Source of the DNA: Gammaproteobacteria bacterium
Lineage (GTDB): Bacteria > Pseudomonadota > Gammaproteobacteria > Burkholderiales > Thiobacillaceae
Direction: 5' to 3'
DNA length: 64,000 nt
Assembly: GCA_018820765.1 (NCBI GenBank)
Contig: JAHJNN010000015.1
Coordinates: 62,001-126,000, forward strand
This document shows, one piece after another, positions 43,185 to 51,747 of the stretch (position 1 is the first letter of the stretch; each line of letters starts with the position of its first letter). Both the position numbers and the translations under genes were made by a program. The notes below the pieces were generated by a model. It made no database searches, had not been told where the DNA came from, and saw only the letters and a list, made by a program, of their open reading frames with translations.

Positions 43185-43622
43185 ATGACCTGGTTGATTG
43201 CACTGATGGTTTTACCCGTGATGGCCACGCTGGGCGCAGGACTCTGGCTGGAACTGAAGCCGCGCCGAGTGCCGGCAGGTTGGCTCAAGGGCGGCATGCT
43301 CGCCAATGTGCTGCTGTTCGGTCCGGGGTTGGCCGGCGTCATGCTGCTGGGCGTGCAGGAAGTGCTCGCGGCCGAGCCTGCCGCGGCCGGCCTGATGGGC
43401 ATCTCCATGGGCAAGGGCCTGGCATTGATCGGTATCGGTTTGCCCACCGCGCTGGCCGCCATCGGCGCTGGCATCGCGCTGGGGCCGGTGGGATCGGCCT
43501 CGCTGGCTGTGATCGCGGAAAAGCCGGAAATGTTCGGCCGCACCCTGATCTACATGGGGCTGGCAGAAGGGATCGCGATTTACGGCCTGGTCATGTCGAT
43601 CCTCCTGCTCGGCAAGATTTGA
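43185..43622 (+). CDS. ntpK: V/A-type ATPase subunit K (proteolipid rotor ring)
   Basis: A 145-residue protein with four predicted helices. Only the second hairpin (about 77-100 and 117-142) has proteolipid character; the ion-binding residue is E128 in MGLAEGIAIYG. There is no matching acidic residue in the first hairpin, so one ion site per four helices is expected. I start it at 43185 because AGGGGAG lies just upstream; an ATG at 43158 overlapping ntpI is possible but lacks a site. The coupling ion (H+ or Na+) cannot be settled from this. Confidence 0.88.
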   Translation: MTWLIALMVLPVMATLGAGLWLELKPRRVPAGWLKGGMLANVLLFGPGLAGVMLLGVQEVLAAEPAAAGLMGISMGKGLALIGIGLPTALAAIGAGIALGPVGSASLAVIAEKPEMFGRTLIYMGLAEGIAIYGLVMSILLLGKI

Positions 43623-43626
43623 GGCC

Positions 43627-43971
43627 ATGCAATCCGATATCGATCTCCCGCACGGCAGCGCTCGCCTCGTGGTACTGGGCAGCGCCGGGCTGGCTGGCGG
43701 CTTCGGTCTGATCGGCGCCGAGGTACATGCCGATGCGGATACGGCCACGGTGGAAACGGTGCTCGAGCAACTGGCGATAAGCGGCGACGAAGCGCTGGTG
43801 CTGCTGGAAACGCACCTCGCGCACACCGGCGGCTACTGGCTCGACCGCCTGCGCAACGAAGGCGGGCGCATCGTCATCACCGAACTGCCGCCGCTGCCCG
43901 CGCCGCACGATTACGCGCCCGCGGTGGACGAGGTGGTGCGGGCAGTGCTGGGGGCGGAGGCGTTGAAGTAG
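43627..43971 (+). CDS. ntpG: V/A-type ATPase subunit F
   Basis: A 114-residue protein of the CheY-like ATPase F family, which binds subunit D in the central stalk. The N-terminal strand (RLVVLGSAGLAGGFGLIGAEV) and the LVLLETHLAHTG segment fit the family. It starts 4 bases after subunit K. Confidence 0.82.
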   Translation: MQSDIDLPHGSARLVVLGSAGLAGGFGLIGAEVHADADTATVETVLEQLAISGDEALVLLETHLAHTGGYWLDRLRNEGGRIVITELPPLPAPHDYAPAVDEVVRAVLGAEALK

Positions 43972-44049
43972 AGGCAAGAAACAAGGTTCAAGATGCAAGA
44001 CGATCCATGTTGAGAATCCACTTGAATCTTGCAACTTGAACCTTGCCTC
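43971..44049. repeat. Fold-back repeat between ATPase subunits F and E
   Basis: Left arm 43971-43999 (GAGGCAAG..GGTTCAAGATGCAAG) and right arm 44021-44049 (CTTGAATCTTGCAACTTGAACCTTGCCTC region) are imperfect inverted copies around a 21-base loop. Both are built from short CAAG/TTGCAA units like those at 47908-47988. Confidence 0.65.
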
Positions 44050-44073
44050 TCAAGATTTTGTTTTGGAGAGAAA

Positions 44074-44724
44074 ATGGAAGCGGATGCGCAGGTTTCCCAA
44101 CTCGAACAGGCGCTGTTGCAGCAGGCCGAGACGCAGGCGCGCGAAGCGTTGCAGAACGCCGAATCGGCGCGCGCGCGCATCCTCGCCGAGTCGGCGGAGA
44201 AACTGAAGTTGGCCGGCGAGCGCGAGGTGCTTGCCGCCAAGATCGAGGCCGAGCGCCTGGTACGGCGGCAAACCCAGGCGTCGGAGACGCGGCTGGCCGC
44301 CGAGCTCGACCGGACGCGCTGGGCGCTGACCGAGGCCACGCTGGCCGGCGTGAAAATCGCTTTCCAGCAGTTGGTGCAGGACGAGGCGCGCTACCTCGCG
44401 GCACTCGAAGCCTGGCTGGCCGCGGCGGCGCAGACGCTGCCGCCGGGCGACCTAGTGGCGGAAGTGCGGCCCGAGGATGAAACACGGCTGGCGCCGCTGT
44501 GGGCGGAAATGGCCGCACGCGCCGCGCCCGGGCGCACGGTCGCGCTGGCTGCGCACGGCCTTCCCAGCGTGGGCGGCATCCGCGTGCGCCTGGCCGACAA
44601 TCGCGCCCGGATCGACCAGACCTTCGAGGCGCGGCAGGCACGCCTGGCCGACGAGTTGGCCCGGGTGGCGATGGAACACCTGTTCGCCAGCGCCTCCGGC
44701 CTCGGCGCGTGCATCCGCGGATAA
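44074..44724 (+). CDS. ntpE: V/A-type ATPase subunit E (peripheral stalk)
   Basis: A 216-residue protein: long N-terminal coiled coil (1-100) rich in E, A and R, then a mixed alpha-beta C-terminal domain (GLPSVGGIRVRLADNRARIDQTFEARQARLADEL) as in subunit E. The ATG at 44074 has GGAGAG upstream. Subunit A follows after 6 bases. Confidence 0.85.
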   Translation: MEADAQVSQLEQALLQQAETQAREALQNAESARARILAESAEKLKLAGEREVLAAKIEAERLVRRQTQASETRLAAELDRTRWALTEATLAGVKIAFQQLVQDEARYLAALEAWLAAAAQTLPPGDLVAEVRPEDETRLAPLWAEMAARAAPGRTVALAAHGLPSVGGIRVRLADNRARIDQTFEARQARLADELARVAMEHLFASASGLGACIRG

Positions 44725-44730
44725 CACAGC

Positions 44731-46521
44731 ATGGGAAAAATTCTCGAAATCAACGGCCCGTTGGTCAAGCTCGAACTGCCGCAGACGGTAATCGGCGAAC
44801 AGATTCGGGTCGGGCGCCAGGGGCTGGTCGGCGAGGTGATCGGCCGCGACGGCGACACTGCGCTGGCGCAGCTGTACGAGGACACCGCCGGCCTGCGCCC
44901 CGGCGAGACGGCGGAAGGGCTGGGCTGGCCGCTGTCGGTCGAACTGGGTCCGGGCCTGCTGGGCGCCATCTTCGACGGCGTGCAACGGCCGCTGCTGGCA
45001 ATGCGGGCACGGAGCGGCGACCGCATTGCGCGCGGGGTGGCGGTGCCTGCGCTGCCGCGCGACAAGGCCTGGCATTTCGTACCCGACCCGGCGCGCCAAG
45101 CCGGCGGGTCGCTGGCGGGCGGCGACGTGCTCGGCACCGTGCAGGAAACCGAGTCGATCCGGCACCGTATCCTCACCCCGCCGCTGATCCAGGGCGAGTT
45201 GCTGGAACTGGCGCCGGAAGGCGATTACACGCTCGACGAAGCGATCGGCCGGGTGAAGCTGGCCGACGGCCATATCGAGAAGCTGCAGCTGTTCCATCGC
45301 TGGCCGGTGCGCACGCCACGCCCATTCCGGCAACGCGACCACGCGGTGGCACCGCTGATCACCGGGCAGCGCATCCTCGACACCTTCTATCCCTTGCTGA
45401 AGGGCGGCAAGGCCGCGATTCCCGGCCCCTTCGGCGCCGGCAAGACCATGCTGCAGCAGCAGATCGCGCGCTGGTGCAACGCCGAGATCGTCATCTACGT
45501 CGGTTGCGGCGAGCGCGGCAACGAACTCACCGACGTGCTCGAATCCATGCCCGAGCTGAAAGATCCCCACAGCGGCCGCCCGCTGATGGAGCGCACCCTG
45601 CTGGTGGCCAACACCTCCAACATGCCGGTGGTGGCGCGCGAGGCCTCGATCTATGTCGGCATCACGCTGGCCGAATATTTCCGCGACCAGGGTTACGACG
45701 TGGTGATGGTGGCCGACTCCACCAGCCGCTGGGCGGAAGCACTGCGCGAAGTCGCCGGACGGCTCGGCCAGATGCCGGTGGAGGAGGGCTATCCGGCCTA
45801 TCTCGGCTCGCGCCTGGCCGCCTTCTACGAGCGCGCCGGCCGAGTCGAAACGCTGGCCGGCGACCACGGCTCGGTGACGCTGATCGGCGCCGTGTCGCCG
45901 CCCGGCGGCGACTTCTCCGAGCCGGTCACCAGCCACACCAAGGAAATCATCCAGACCTTCTGGGCGCTGTCGAAGGAACTCGCCGACGCCCGCCATTACC
46001 CGGCGGTGGACTGGCTGGAAAGTTTCTCCGGCTACGTCAGTTCCGCTGCGAAGTGGTGGGCGCAACACGTTGATCCGAATTGGGAAAGCGCGCGCGCCGA
46101 GGCGCTCGACCTGCTCGCCGCATCGGAAGAGTTGCAGCGCATCGTCAATCTGGTCGGGGTCGAAGCGCTGTCAAGCGAACAGCGCTGGACGCTGGAAGCG
46201 GCGGGGCTCATCAAGGAGGGTCTGTTGCAGCAGTCGGCCATCGACGAAGTCGACAGCTTTGCCTCGCCGGAGAAACAATTCGCGCTGCTGGCGGCACTGC
46301 TGGAGATTTATCGCCAGGGCATGAAGCTGGTGAAGCTCGGCGCGCCGGCGCGGCGCCTGATCCAGATGCCGCTGCTGGCGCAGGCACGGCGCTGGAAAAG
46401 CCAGCACAGCTCGGACGATATCGCTGCGCTGAAAGCGAAAATTGCCGCCATCCCGGCTGCCTTCGAGCCGCTACTGCAGGAATATGCCGCCCCCTCGACC
46501 CCGAGGGAGGCCTCGTCATGA
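44731..46521 (+). CDS. ntpA: V/A-type ATPase catalytic subunit A
   Basis: A 596-residue catalytic subunit. The P-loop GPFGAGKT is at about 232-239, the catalytic glutamate lies in GCGERGNEL near 260, and the long non-homologous insert that separates V/A-type A from F-type beta is present before the P-loop. SYTDSTSRWAEALREVAGR-type motif reads MVADSTSRWAEALRE. It works with subunit B as the A3B3 head. Its TGA overlaps the start of subunit B by four bases. Confidence 0.96.
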   Translation: MGKILEINGPLVKLELPQTVIGEQIRVGRQGLVGEVIGRDGDTALAQLYEDTAGLRPGETAEGLGWPLSVELGPGLLGAIFDGVQRPLLAMRARSGDRIARGVAVPALPRDKAWHFVPDPARQAGGSLAGGDVLGTVQETESIRHRILTPPLIQGELLELAPEGDYTLDEAIGRVKLADGHIEKLQLFHRWPVRTPRPFRQRDHAVAPLITGQRILDTFYPLLKGGKAAIPGPFGAGKTMLQQQIARWCNAEIVIYVGCGERGNELTDVLESMPELKDPHSGRPLMERTLLVANTSNMPVVAREASIYVGITLAEYFRDQGYDVVMVADSTSRWAEALREVAGRLGQMPVEEGYPAYLGSRLAAFYERAGRVETLAGDHGSVTLIGAVSPPGGDFSEPVTSHTKEIIQTFWALSKELADARHYPAVDWLESFSGYVSSAAKWWAQHVDPNWESARAEALDLLAASEELQRIVNLVGVEALSSEQRWTLEAAGLIKEGLLQQSAIDEVDSFASPEKQFALLAALLEIYRQGMKLVKLGAPARRLIQMPLLAQARRWKSQHSSDDIAALKAKIAAIPAAFEPLLQEYAAPSTPREASS

Positions 46522-47903
46522 AAAACATCGAATTCCGCACCGCCAGCTCCGCCCAGGGCGGCCTCGTCGTGATGGCCGGCGTGCCCGGCGTGGCGGCCGG
46601 TTCGCGGGTGCAGCTGCGCGACCACGCCGGCCGCGTGCGTTCCGGTCTGGTGATCCGCTCGGCCGACGACGCGGTGCTGGTGGAAGTGTTCGAGGGCACC
46701 GACGAACTCGATCTCGAGCGCACCTGGGTGCGCTTCCTCGACGAGCCCTTCAAGCTGCCGTTGTCGCGCGACATCCTCGGCCGCGTATTCAACGGCGCCG
46801 GCCTGCCGCGCGACGGCCGGCCGCCGGTGATTTCCGCCGACCGTCGCGACGTCAACGGCGAACCGCTCAACCCGGCGGCGCGCGCCTATCCGCGCGAATT
46901 CATCCAGACCGGCATCTCCGCGATCGACGGCATGAATTCGCTGACGCGCGGACAGAAGCTGCCGATTTTTTCCGGCGGCGGCCTGCCGCACAACCGGGTG
47001 GCGGCGCAGATCGTGCGCCAAGCCAAGCTCCTGGGCGAGGAGGCCGCTGAATTCGTGGTGGTGTTCGCCGCCTTCGGCGCCTCGCATGCCGATGCGCGCT
47101 TCTTCCAGGAAAGCTTCGAAGAGTCCGGGGTGTTGAACAAGGTGGTGATGTTCCTGAATCTCGCCGACGAGCCGGTGATCGAACGCCTGCTGACGCCGCG
47201 CGCGGCGCTCACCGCGGCCGAATACCTGGCCTTCGACCTCGACTACCACGTACTGGTGGTGATGACCGACATGACCGCTTACGCCGAAGCCTTGAGGGAA
47301 GTCGCGGTGCTGCGCGGCGACGTACCGGCGCGCAAAGGCTATCCGGGTTATCTCTATTCGGATCTGGCCGAAATCTACGAGCGGGCAGGGCGCATCAAGA
47401 ACCGGCGCGGCTCGATCACGATGATCCCGGTGCTGTCGATGCCGTCCGACGACATCACCCACCCGATTCCCGACCTCAGCGGCTACATCACCGAGGGCCA
47501 GATCGTGCTCGGGCGCGAGCTTTCCAACCAGGGCGTGTACCCGCCGGTGACCGTGCTGCCGTCACTGTCGCGTCTGATGAAGGACGGCATCGGCAAGCAC
47601 TTCACCCGCGAGGACCATCCGCATGTCGCCAGCCAGCTGTTCGCCAGCTATGCCAAAGCGCTGGAAGTGCGGGGGCTGGCCGCCATCATCGGCGCCGAGG
47701 AATTGTCCGACGCCGACCGCCGCACCCTGGCGTTCGCCGACGCCTTCGAGTGCCGTTTCATCGGGCAGGGCGAGGACGAGGACCGCAGCATCCATGAAAC
47801 ACTGAACCTCGCGTGGGAACTGCTCTCGATGCTGCCGCCGGACGCGCTGACCCGCGTGTCGGAAGAGGAGCTGGCTAAATATCACAAGGGCGGGGAAGCG
47901 TGA
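46518..47903 (+). CDS. ntpB: V/A-type ATPase subunit B (non-catalytic)
   Basis: A 461-residue nucleotide-binding-fold subunit. It has the FQTGISAIDGMNSLTRGQK block and IPVLSMPSDDITHPIPDLSGYITEGQI and lacks a true P-loop (SGGGLPHN in its place), as usual for subunit B. The ATG at 46518 overlaps the stop of subunit A. Confidence 0.96.
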   Translation: MKNIEFRTASSAQGGLVVMAGVPGVAAGSRVQLRDHAGRVRSGLVIRSADDAVLVEVFEGTDELDLERTWVRFLDEPFKLPLSRDILGRVFNGAGLPRDGRPPVISADRRDVNGEPLNPAARAYPREFIQTGISAIDGMNSLTRGQKLPIFSGGGLPHNRVAAQIVRQAKLLGEEAAEFVVVFAAFGASHADARFFQESFEESGVLNKVVMFLNLADEPVIERLLTPRAALTAAEYLAFDLDYHVLVVMTDMTAYAEALREVAVLRGDVPARKGYPGYLYSDLAEIYERAGRIKNRRGSITMIPVLSMPSDDITHPIPDLSGYITEGQIVLGRELSNQGVYPPVTVLPSLSRLMKDGIGKHFTREDHPHVASQLFASYAKALEVRGLAAIIGAEELSDADRRTLAFADAFECRFIGQGEDEDRSIHETLNLAWELLSMLPPDALTRVSEEELAKYHKGGEA

Positions 47904-47907
47904 GAAA

Positions 47908-47988
47908 GATGCAAGTTACAAGTTGCAAGTTGCAAGAAAAAACAGGCGGTTGCGTCCTCCATGCAACTTGCAACTTGCGACTTGAAAC
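47908..47988. repeat. Fold-back TTGCAAC repeat between ATPase subunits B and D
   Basis: Left arm 47908-47936 (units of AAGTTGC) and right arm 47960-47988 (units of GCAACTT) are near-perfect inverted copies with a loop of about 23 bases. Each arm holds three or four short tandem units. The structure fills most of the gap between ntpB and ntpD. Confidence 0.75.
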
Positions 47989-48009
47989 TGCCGAGTGCCG
48001 GAGGCCGAG

Positions 48010-48630
48010 GTGAAAAAACGCCTCCCCGTCCCCCCCACCAAAAGCGCGCTGCTGCAGGTCGGCCGCCAGGCGCGTTTTCTGGAGCAGGGCCGGCAGATGC
48101 TGGAGAAGAAGCGCGACCTCTTGACCCGCCTGGTGTATGAGCGGCTGGCGCAATACCGCGAGCTGCGCGCGCAGACCCAGCGCGAACTGGCCGAAGCCTA
48201 TCGCTGGCTCGGCATCGTGCAGATGCGCATGGGCGGGCAGATGCTGCACCAGGCCTCGGTGGGCCTCAGGCCGGCGGTGGCGATCCGGGTGGTGGCGCGT
48301 TCCAGCGTTGGCGTCGAATACCCCAGCGTGACGGCCGAGCCGCTGCCGCTGCAGCCGGTGGGGCTGATGTGGACCGACGTCAGCTTCGACGAGGCGCGCT
48401 TGCGCCTGCGCGAATTGACGGTGACGCTGGCGCGGCTGGGCGAGGCGGAGAATGCCCTGTGGCGCCTGCTGGCCGCCAGCCGCAAGACGCAGAAGCGCGT
48501 CAACGCGCTGAAGTACAACATCATTCCGCGATACCAGGCGACGGTGGCCCACATCCGCGCCGCGCTGGAGGAGGACGAACGCAACACGCTGTTCCAGATC
48601 AAGGTGCTGCGCGCACGCAAGACGGGATGA
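48010..48630 (+). CDS. ntpD: V/A-type ATPase subunit D (central stalk)
   Basis: A 206-residue coiled-coil rotor shaft protein. The PPTKSALLQVGRQARFLEQG opening and the RVNALKYNIIPRYQATVAHI C-terminal helix are diagnostic for subunit D. I use GTG at 48010, with GGAGG 5 bases before it; a GTG at 47995 is possible but has no site. It completes a nine-gene set (G/H-C-I-K-F-E-A-B-D). Confidence 0.93.
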   Translation: MKKRLPVPPTKSALLQVGRQARFLEQGRQMLEKKRDLLTRLVYERLAQYRELRAQTQRELAEAYRWLGIVQMRMGGQMLHQASVGLRPAVAIRVVARSSVGVEYPSVTAEPLPLQPVGLMWTDVSFDEARLRLRELTVTLARLGEAENALWRLLAASRKTQKRVNALKYNIIPRYQATVAHIRAALEEDERNTLFQIKVLRARKTG

Positions 48631-48642
48631 GCAGGCCGGGCT

Positions 48643-49020
48643 TCAGTCCCCGCCGCCCGCACCGGGATTCTTCGGTTTCCACAGGGCGAGGGTGGCGCCG
48701 GTGGGGTCGGTGATCACGCTCATCCAGCCGTAGTCCCCCACCTCCACGACATCCTGGACGATAGCCGCGCCCAGCGACCGGGCCTTGGCCGTGGCGGCGA
48801 CGATGTCGTCGACGCCGACGTAGGCCATCCAGGCGGGCGGCACGTCGGGGTCGCTCAGCATGCCGCCACCGGTGCCTTCGCCGACGCTGATCATGGTGTA
48901 GGAACCGCCGCCGGGCATCGGCATGTCCTGCAGATTCCAGCCGAACAGCCCGGAATAGAACGTCTTGGCGCGGGCGAGATCGCCGGTATGCAATTCGACG
49001 TGCACGAAGGGGTTTGCCAT
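48643..49020 (-). CDS. VOC-family (glyoxalase-like) protein
   Basis: A 125-residue protein of the vicinal-oxygen-chelate superfamily: two beta-alpha-beta-beta-beta units (FVHVELHTGDLARAKTFYSGLFGW and AYVGVDDIVAATAKARSLGA) ending WMSVITDPTGATLALWKP. H7 and E-type residues could bind a metal. Function is not predictable. It lies 13 bases after the NnrU gene on the same strand. Confidence 0.85.
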   Translation of the reverse strand: MANPFVHVELHTGDLARAKTFYSGLFGWNLQDMPMPGGGSYTMISVGEGTGGGMLSDPDVPPAWMAYVGVDDIVAATAKARSLGAAIVQDVVEVGDYGWMSVITDPTGATLALWKPKNPGAGGGD

Positions 49021-49033
49021 GGTGTGTCTCCTT

Positions 49034-49612
49034 TCATGTGCGGCCGATCAGCGGGACGCCGATCAGCCAGCCATGCAGCCAGAGGACGAAGGCGGCATAC
49101 AGCGCCAGGCCGCCGGCCACGGCAACGAGGTCGTTCGCCGGGGACGGCGGGATGCCGGGGACGGGCCGCTGCGTGCGGCGCTTCATCGAGATGCGGTCCA
49201 GCACCGCCCAGACGAGAAAGGCGCCGAACAGCAGCGCATCGGCCAGCGTGCCGTTGGCGAGCAGGTGGGCGGCGGCCCACAGTTTGGTGGCCGCCAGCAT
49301 GGGATGTTTGGCTGCGGCCTGGATGCGTCCCGGAAGATAGGCGGCGAGCAGCAGGGGAAAGGCCGGGACAAGCAGGGTCATCGCCACGATGTGGAGCCAC
49401 GCGGGCGGGGTGTAGAGCACCACCGGGTGCTGGCGGGCGAGCCCGTAGCCCCAGACGATCAGCACGAGTCCGACCGCCGCCACCAGCGCGTACGCGCCCT
49501 GCCAGCCCCGTTCGCCCAGCCGCGCGGCCATGCGGTCGCGCCAGGGGTCGTTGACGATGGACACCGAGTGCACGCCGAAGAAGAGAACCAGTCCAAGCAG
49601 AAGCACGTTCAT
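49034..49612 (-). CDS. nnrU: NnrU-family membrane protein
   Basis: A 192-residue protein with five to six predicted helices and the NnrU signature (KHPMLAATKLWAAAHLLANGTLADALLFGAFLVWAV). NnrU-family proteins are found with nitric oxide and nitrite reductase genes, and some relate to methyltransferase-type isomerases of carotenoids; the exact role is unclear. Of two nearby ATGs the second (49612) has the better-spaced GAGG site. It is divergent from the PhoX-like gene. Confidence 0.85.
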   Translation of the reverse strand: MNVLLLGLVLFFGVHSVSIVNDPWRDRMAARLGERGWQGAYALVAAVGLVLIVWGYGLARQHPVVLYTPPAWLHIVAMTLLVPAFPLLLAAYLPGRIQAAAKHPMLAATKLWAAAHLLANGTLADALLFGAFLVWAVLDRISMKRRTQRPVPGIPPSPANDLVAVAGGLALYAAFVLWLHGWLIGVPLIGRT

Positions 49613-49846
49613 TCGTTTCATCCTCGATGGGGGTTGCCGTTCACCCGGGGTGCAGCGACAGGGTCCGGCCGTTGCGGCTGATGGACATGCCCAGTTTAGG
49701 TCAAGTTTTTTCAGCGCATGCGGGCGTGCCTTTTATTCAATTTCATGGAACCATCACAGCGCGGTCATACATCTTGGGAACAATGCACAGCGCGACATCC
49801 CTTGTCGCCTTGTCTTTTTCCAAATACCGTTCCAGGAGAGTTTTCA

Positions 49847-51244
49847 ATGAAGAAGTCCACGCTTGCCCTGACCCTGGTCGCTGCCTTTGCGGCCAATGTC
49901 CACGCGGATTCCGTCGTAAACGGCCCGATGTCGTTCAATCCCATTGCCGGTTCCGCCTACGGCCTGGAAGCCGACCCCAGCATCGCCACCGAACCCTGGG
50001 TCATTCCCCAGGGCTATGTCCAGTCCATCGTCTCCGACGAGACCGACCTCGACATCTATGTCGCCAACGACTGGAACGACATGAACACCGTCAACGAGAC
50101 CGGCAAGCACGCCGGCCGTTACATGTACCGCACGCATGAAGTGCGCGGCGGCGCCATCGGCGACGACCGCAACTCCGCCCGCGTCGACGGTGGCAGCGGC
50201 GGCGCCGTGTCGGTGGTCGACCTGAAGACCGGATTGTCCAAAGAAGTCGTTGGCCGGGCCGACTGGGAAGCGCTCGACGGCATCGTCTGGACGCCGTGGC
50301 GCACGGTCCTGTTCGCCGAAGAGGCCGGCACCGCCGCGCGCCCCGATCCCGATGCGCCGCAAGCCCAGGCCGGCCTGGTATACGAACTCAAGCTGGACAA
50401 GCGTGATCCCATGTCATTTGAGAGCGTGGCCGTGCGTCCGCTGCTCGGCGCGCTGGCCCACGAAGGCATCGAGATCGACGCCGAAGGCAACGTCTACGTC
50501 ATCGACGAAGACCGCAAGGGTTCCATCTACAAGTTCGTGCCGGAAAACTACGGCGATCTCTCCAGCGGCCAGCTGTATGCCCTGCGCGTGATGAACGGCG
50601 CCAAGACCGGCGCGGCCGAGTGGGTCGCGCTCGACATGACCCAGGCCCAGATCAAGGCCCACGCGGCCGCGACTGCGGTCGGCGCCACCGAGTTCTGCCG
50701 CCCCGAAGACCTCGAGCGCATCGACAGCACCCTGTACGTGGCGCTGACCTGCGAGGATGTCAACAACGCCGCCAACACCAGCGGTCAGGGTGCGGTCATG
50801 GCCATCGAGCTGGGTGAACAGCCTGTCGTCAGCTATGTTGTCGCTGCCGGCAAGAACGCCCCGCTGGAGGTCAAGCCCTCAGTCGACGCCAACGGCAACG
50901 CCGTGCCCGGTGTAACCGGTTTCAAGGGCCCGGACAACCTGGCCAACGGCCCGGATGGCAAGCTGTGGATCGTCGAAGACAACGCCTTCAGCGACATCTG
51001 GGTGTACGACCCGCGTTCCAAGGACGCCAACCAGGACGGCTACCGTGACGGCGTGCACCTGTTCGCCTCGCTCAAGGACAAGCCGGCCGAAGGCACCGGC
51101 ATCTACTTCGGCAAGGATTCCCACACCCTGTTCGTCAACGTGCAGCATTCCGGCACCGGCAACGACAAGACCATGGCCATCACCAAGCAGCACAAGGGCC
51201 ATGACAAGCATCACAAGGAAGGTCACAAGCATCACGACGACTGA
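49847..51244 (+). CDS. PhoX-like (DUF839) secreted phosphatase-type protein with His-rich tail
   Basis: A 465-residue exported protein. A Sec-type signal (MKKSTLALTLVAAFAANVHA) precedes a beta-propeller-like domain with repeated acidic motifs (GIEIDAEGNVYVIDEDRKGSIYKFV, GPDNLANGPDGKLWIVEDN) matching the PhoX/DUF839 family of Ca- and Fe-dependent phosphatases. No Tat motif is present, unlike classical PhoX. The last 20 residues hold 9 histidines, suggesting metal binding. AGGAGAG precedes the ATG; a strong terminator follows. Phosphatase activity is a family inference only. Confidence 0.8.
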   Translation: MKKSTLALTLVAAFAANVHADSVVNGPMSFNPIAGSAYGLEADPSIATEPWVIPQGYVQSIVSDETDLDIYVANDWNDMNTVNETGKHAGRYMYRTHEVRGGAIGDDRNSARVDGGSGGAVSVVDLKTGLSKEVVGRADWEALDGIVWTPWRTVLFAEEAGTAARPDPDAPQAQAGLVYELKLDKRDPMSFESVAVRPLLGALAHEGIEIDAEGNVYVIDEDRKGSIYKFVPENYGDLSSGQLYALRVMNGAKTGAAEWVALDMTQAQIKAHAAATAVGATEFCRPEDLERIDSTLYVALTCEDVNNAANTSGQGAVMAIELGEQPVVSYVVAAGKNAPLEVKPSVDANGNAVPGVTGFKGPDNLANGPDGKLWIVEDNAFSDIWVYDPRSKDANQDGYRDGVHLFASLKDKPAEGTGIYFGKDSHTLFVNVQHSGTGNDKTMAITKQHKGHDKHHKEGHKHHDD

Positions 51245-51275
51245 TGGCTGAAGGACGCTGAGTCGTCCTTTCGCA

Positions 51276-51308
51276 AACCCCCTTGCCGTTCCGGCAAGGG
51301 GGTTTTTT
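51276..51308 (+). terminator. Rho-independent terminator after the PhoX-like gene
   Basis: A perfect 12-bp stem (AACCCCCTTGCC / GGCAAGGGGGTT) with a 5-base loop runs into a TTTT tail. It lies 32 bases beyond the stop codon. A-rich sequence on the left side would also let it serve the minus-strand gene at 51336. Confidence 0.92.
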
Positions 51309-51335
51309 ATTTCCGGTCCCGGGAGCGTGCCCCGT

Positions 51336-51743
51336 CTACGAGAACCAGCGCAGGAAGGCAGCTGCCGTCAGGGCTGCGGCAGCCAGGGCGGCGAGGGCCT
51401 GGAACGTGTGTTTCACCCGCACGCGGTCCCATTCCCGGCCGCGGGCGAGATAGAAGGCAGCGAGCAGGAAGCCCACGATCGCCGCCGCCACTTTGACGGC
51501 GAGGGCCGCCATGGCAACGCGGCTCAGGTCCGGCATCTCGCCGTAGTAGTAGAAGCTGGTGAGACCGAACACGGCGCCGCTGGCAATCTGCGCGCCCCAG
51601 CCGATGAGGATCAGCCAGGCGAATGAGCGCCCGTATTCCAGGCGCAGCACGGGCCACAGCGCGAACACCGCCCCGCCCAGCACGGCGGCGGCGCCGAAGT
51701 TGTGCGCCACCTGGGTCAGGGCATAGGCGAGATTTTCCGACAC
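51336..51743 (-). CDS. Hypothetical four-helix membrane protein
   Basis: A 135-residue protein with four predicted membrane helices and a conserved-looking HNFGAAAVLGGAVFALWPVL first helix, somewhat like CopD-type heme/copper membrane proteins. The start is GTG at 51743, 4 bases after the stop of the preceding gene, so the two are translationally coupled. I do not recognise a firm family. Confidence 0.65.
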   Translation of the reverse strand: MSENLAYALTQVAHNFGAAAVLGGAVFALWPVLRLEYGRSFAWLILIGWGAQIASGAVFGLTSFYYYGEMPDLSRVAMAALAVKVAAAIVGFLLAAFYLARGREWDRVRVKHTFQALAALAAAALTAAAFLRWFS

Positions 51744-51747
51744 GCGC

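Noticed and set aside
49780-49800. Possible Pho box before the PhoX-like gene.
   Set aside because: One half (CGGTCAT) is close to CTGTCAT, but the second half four bases on matches at only two of seven positions.
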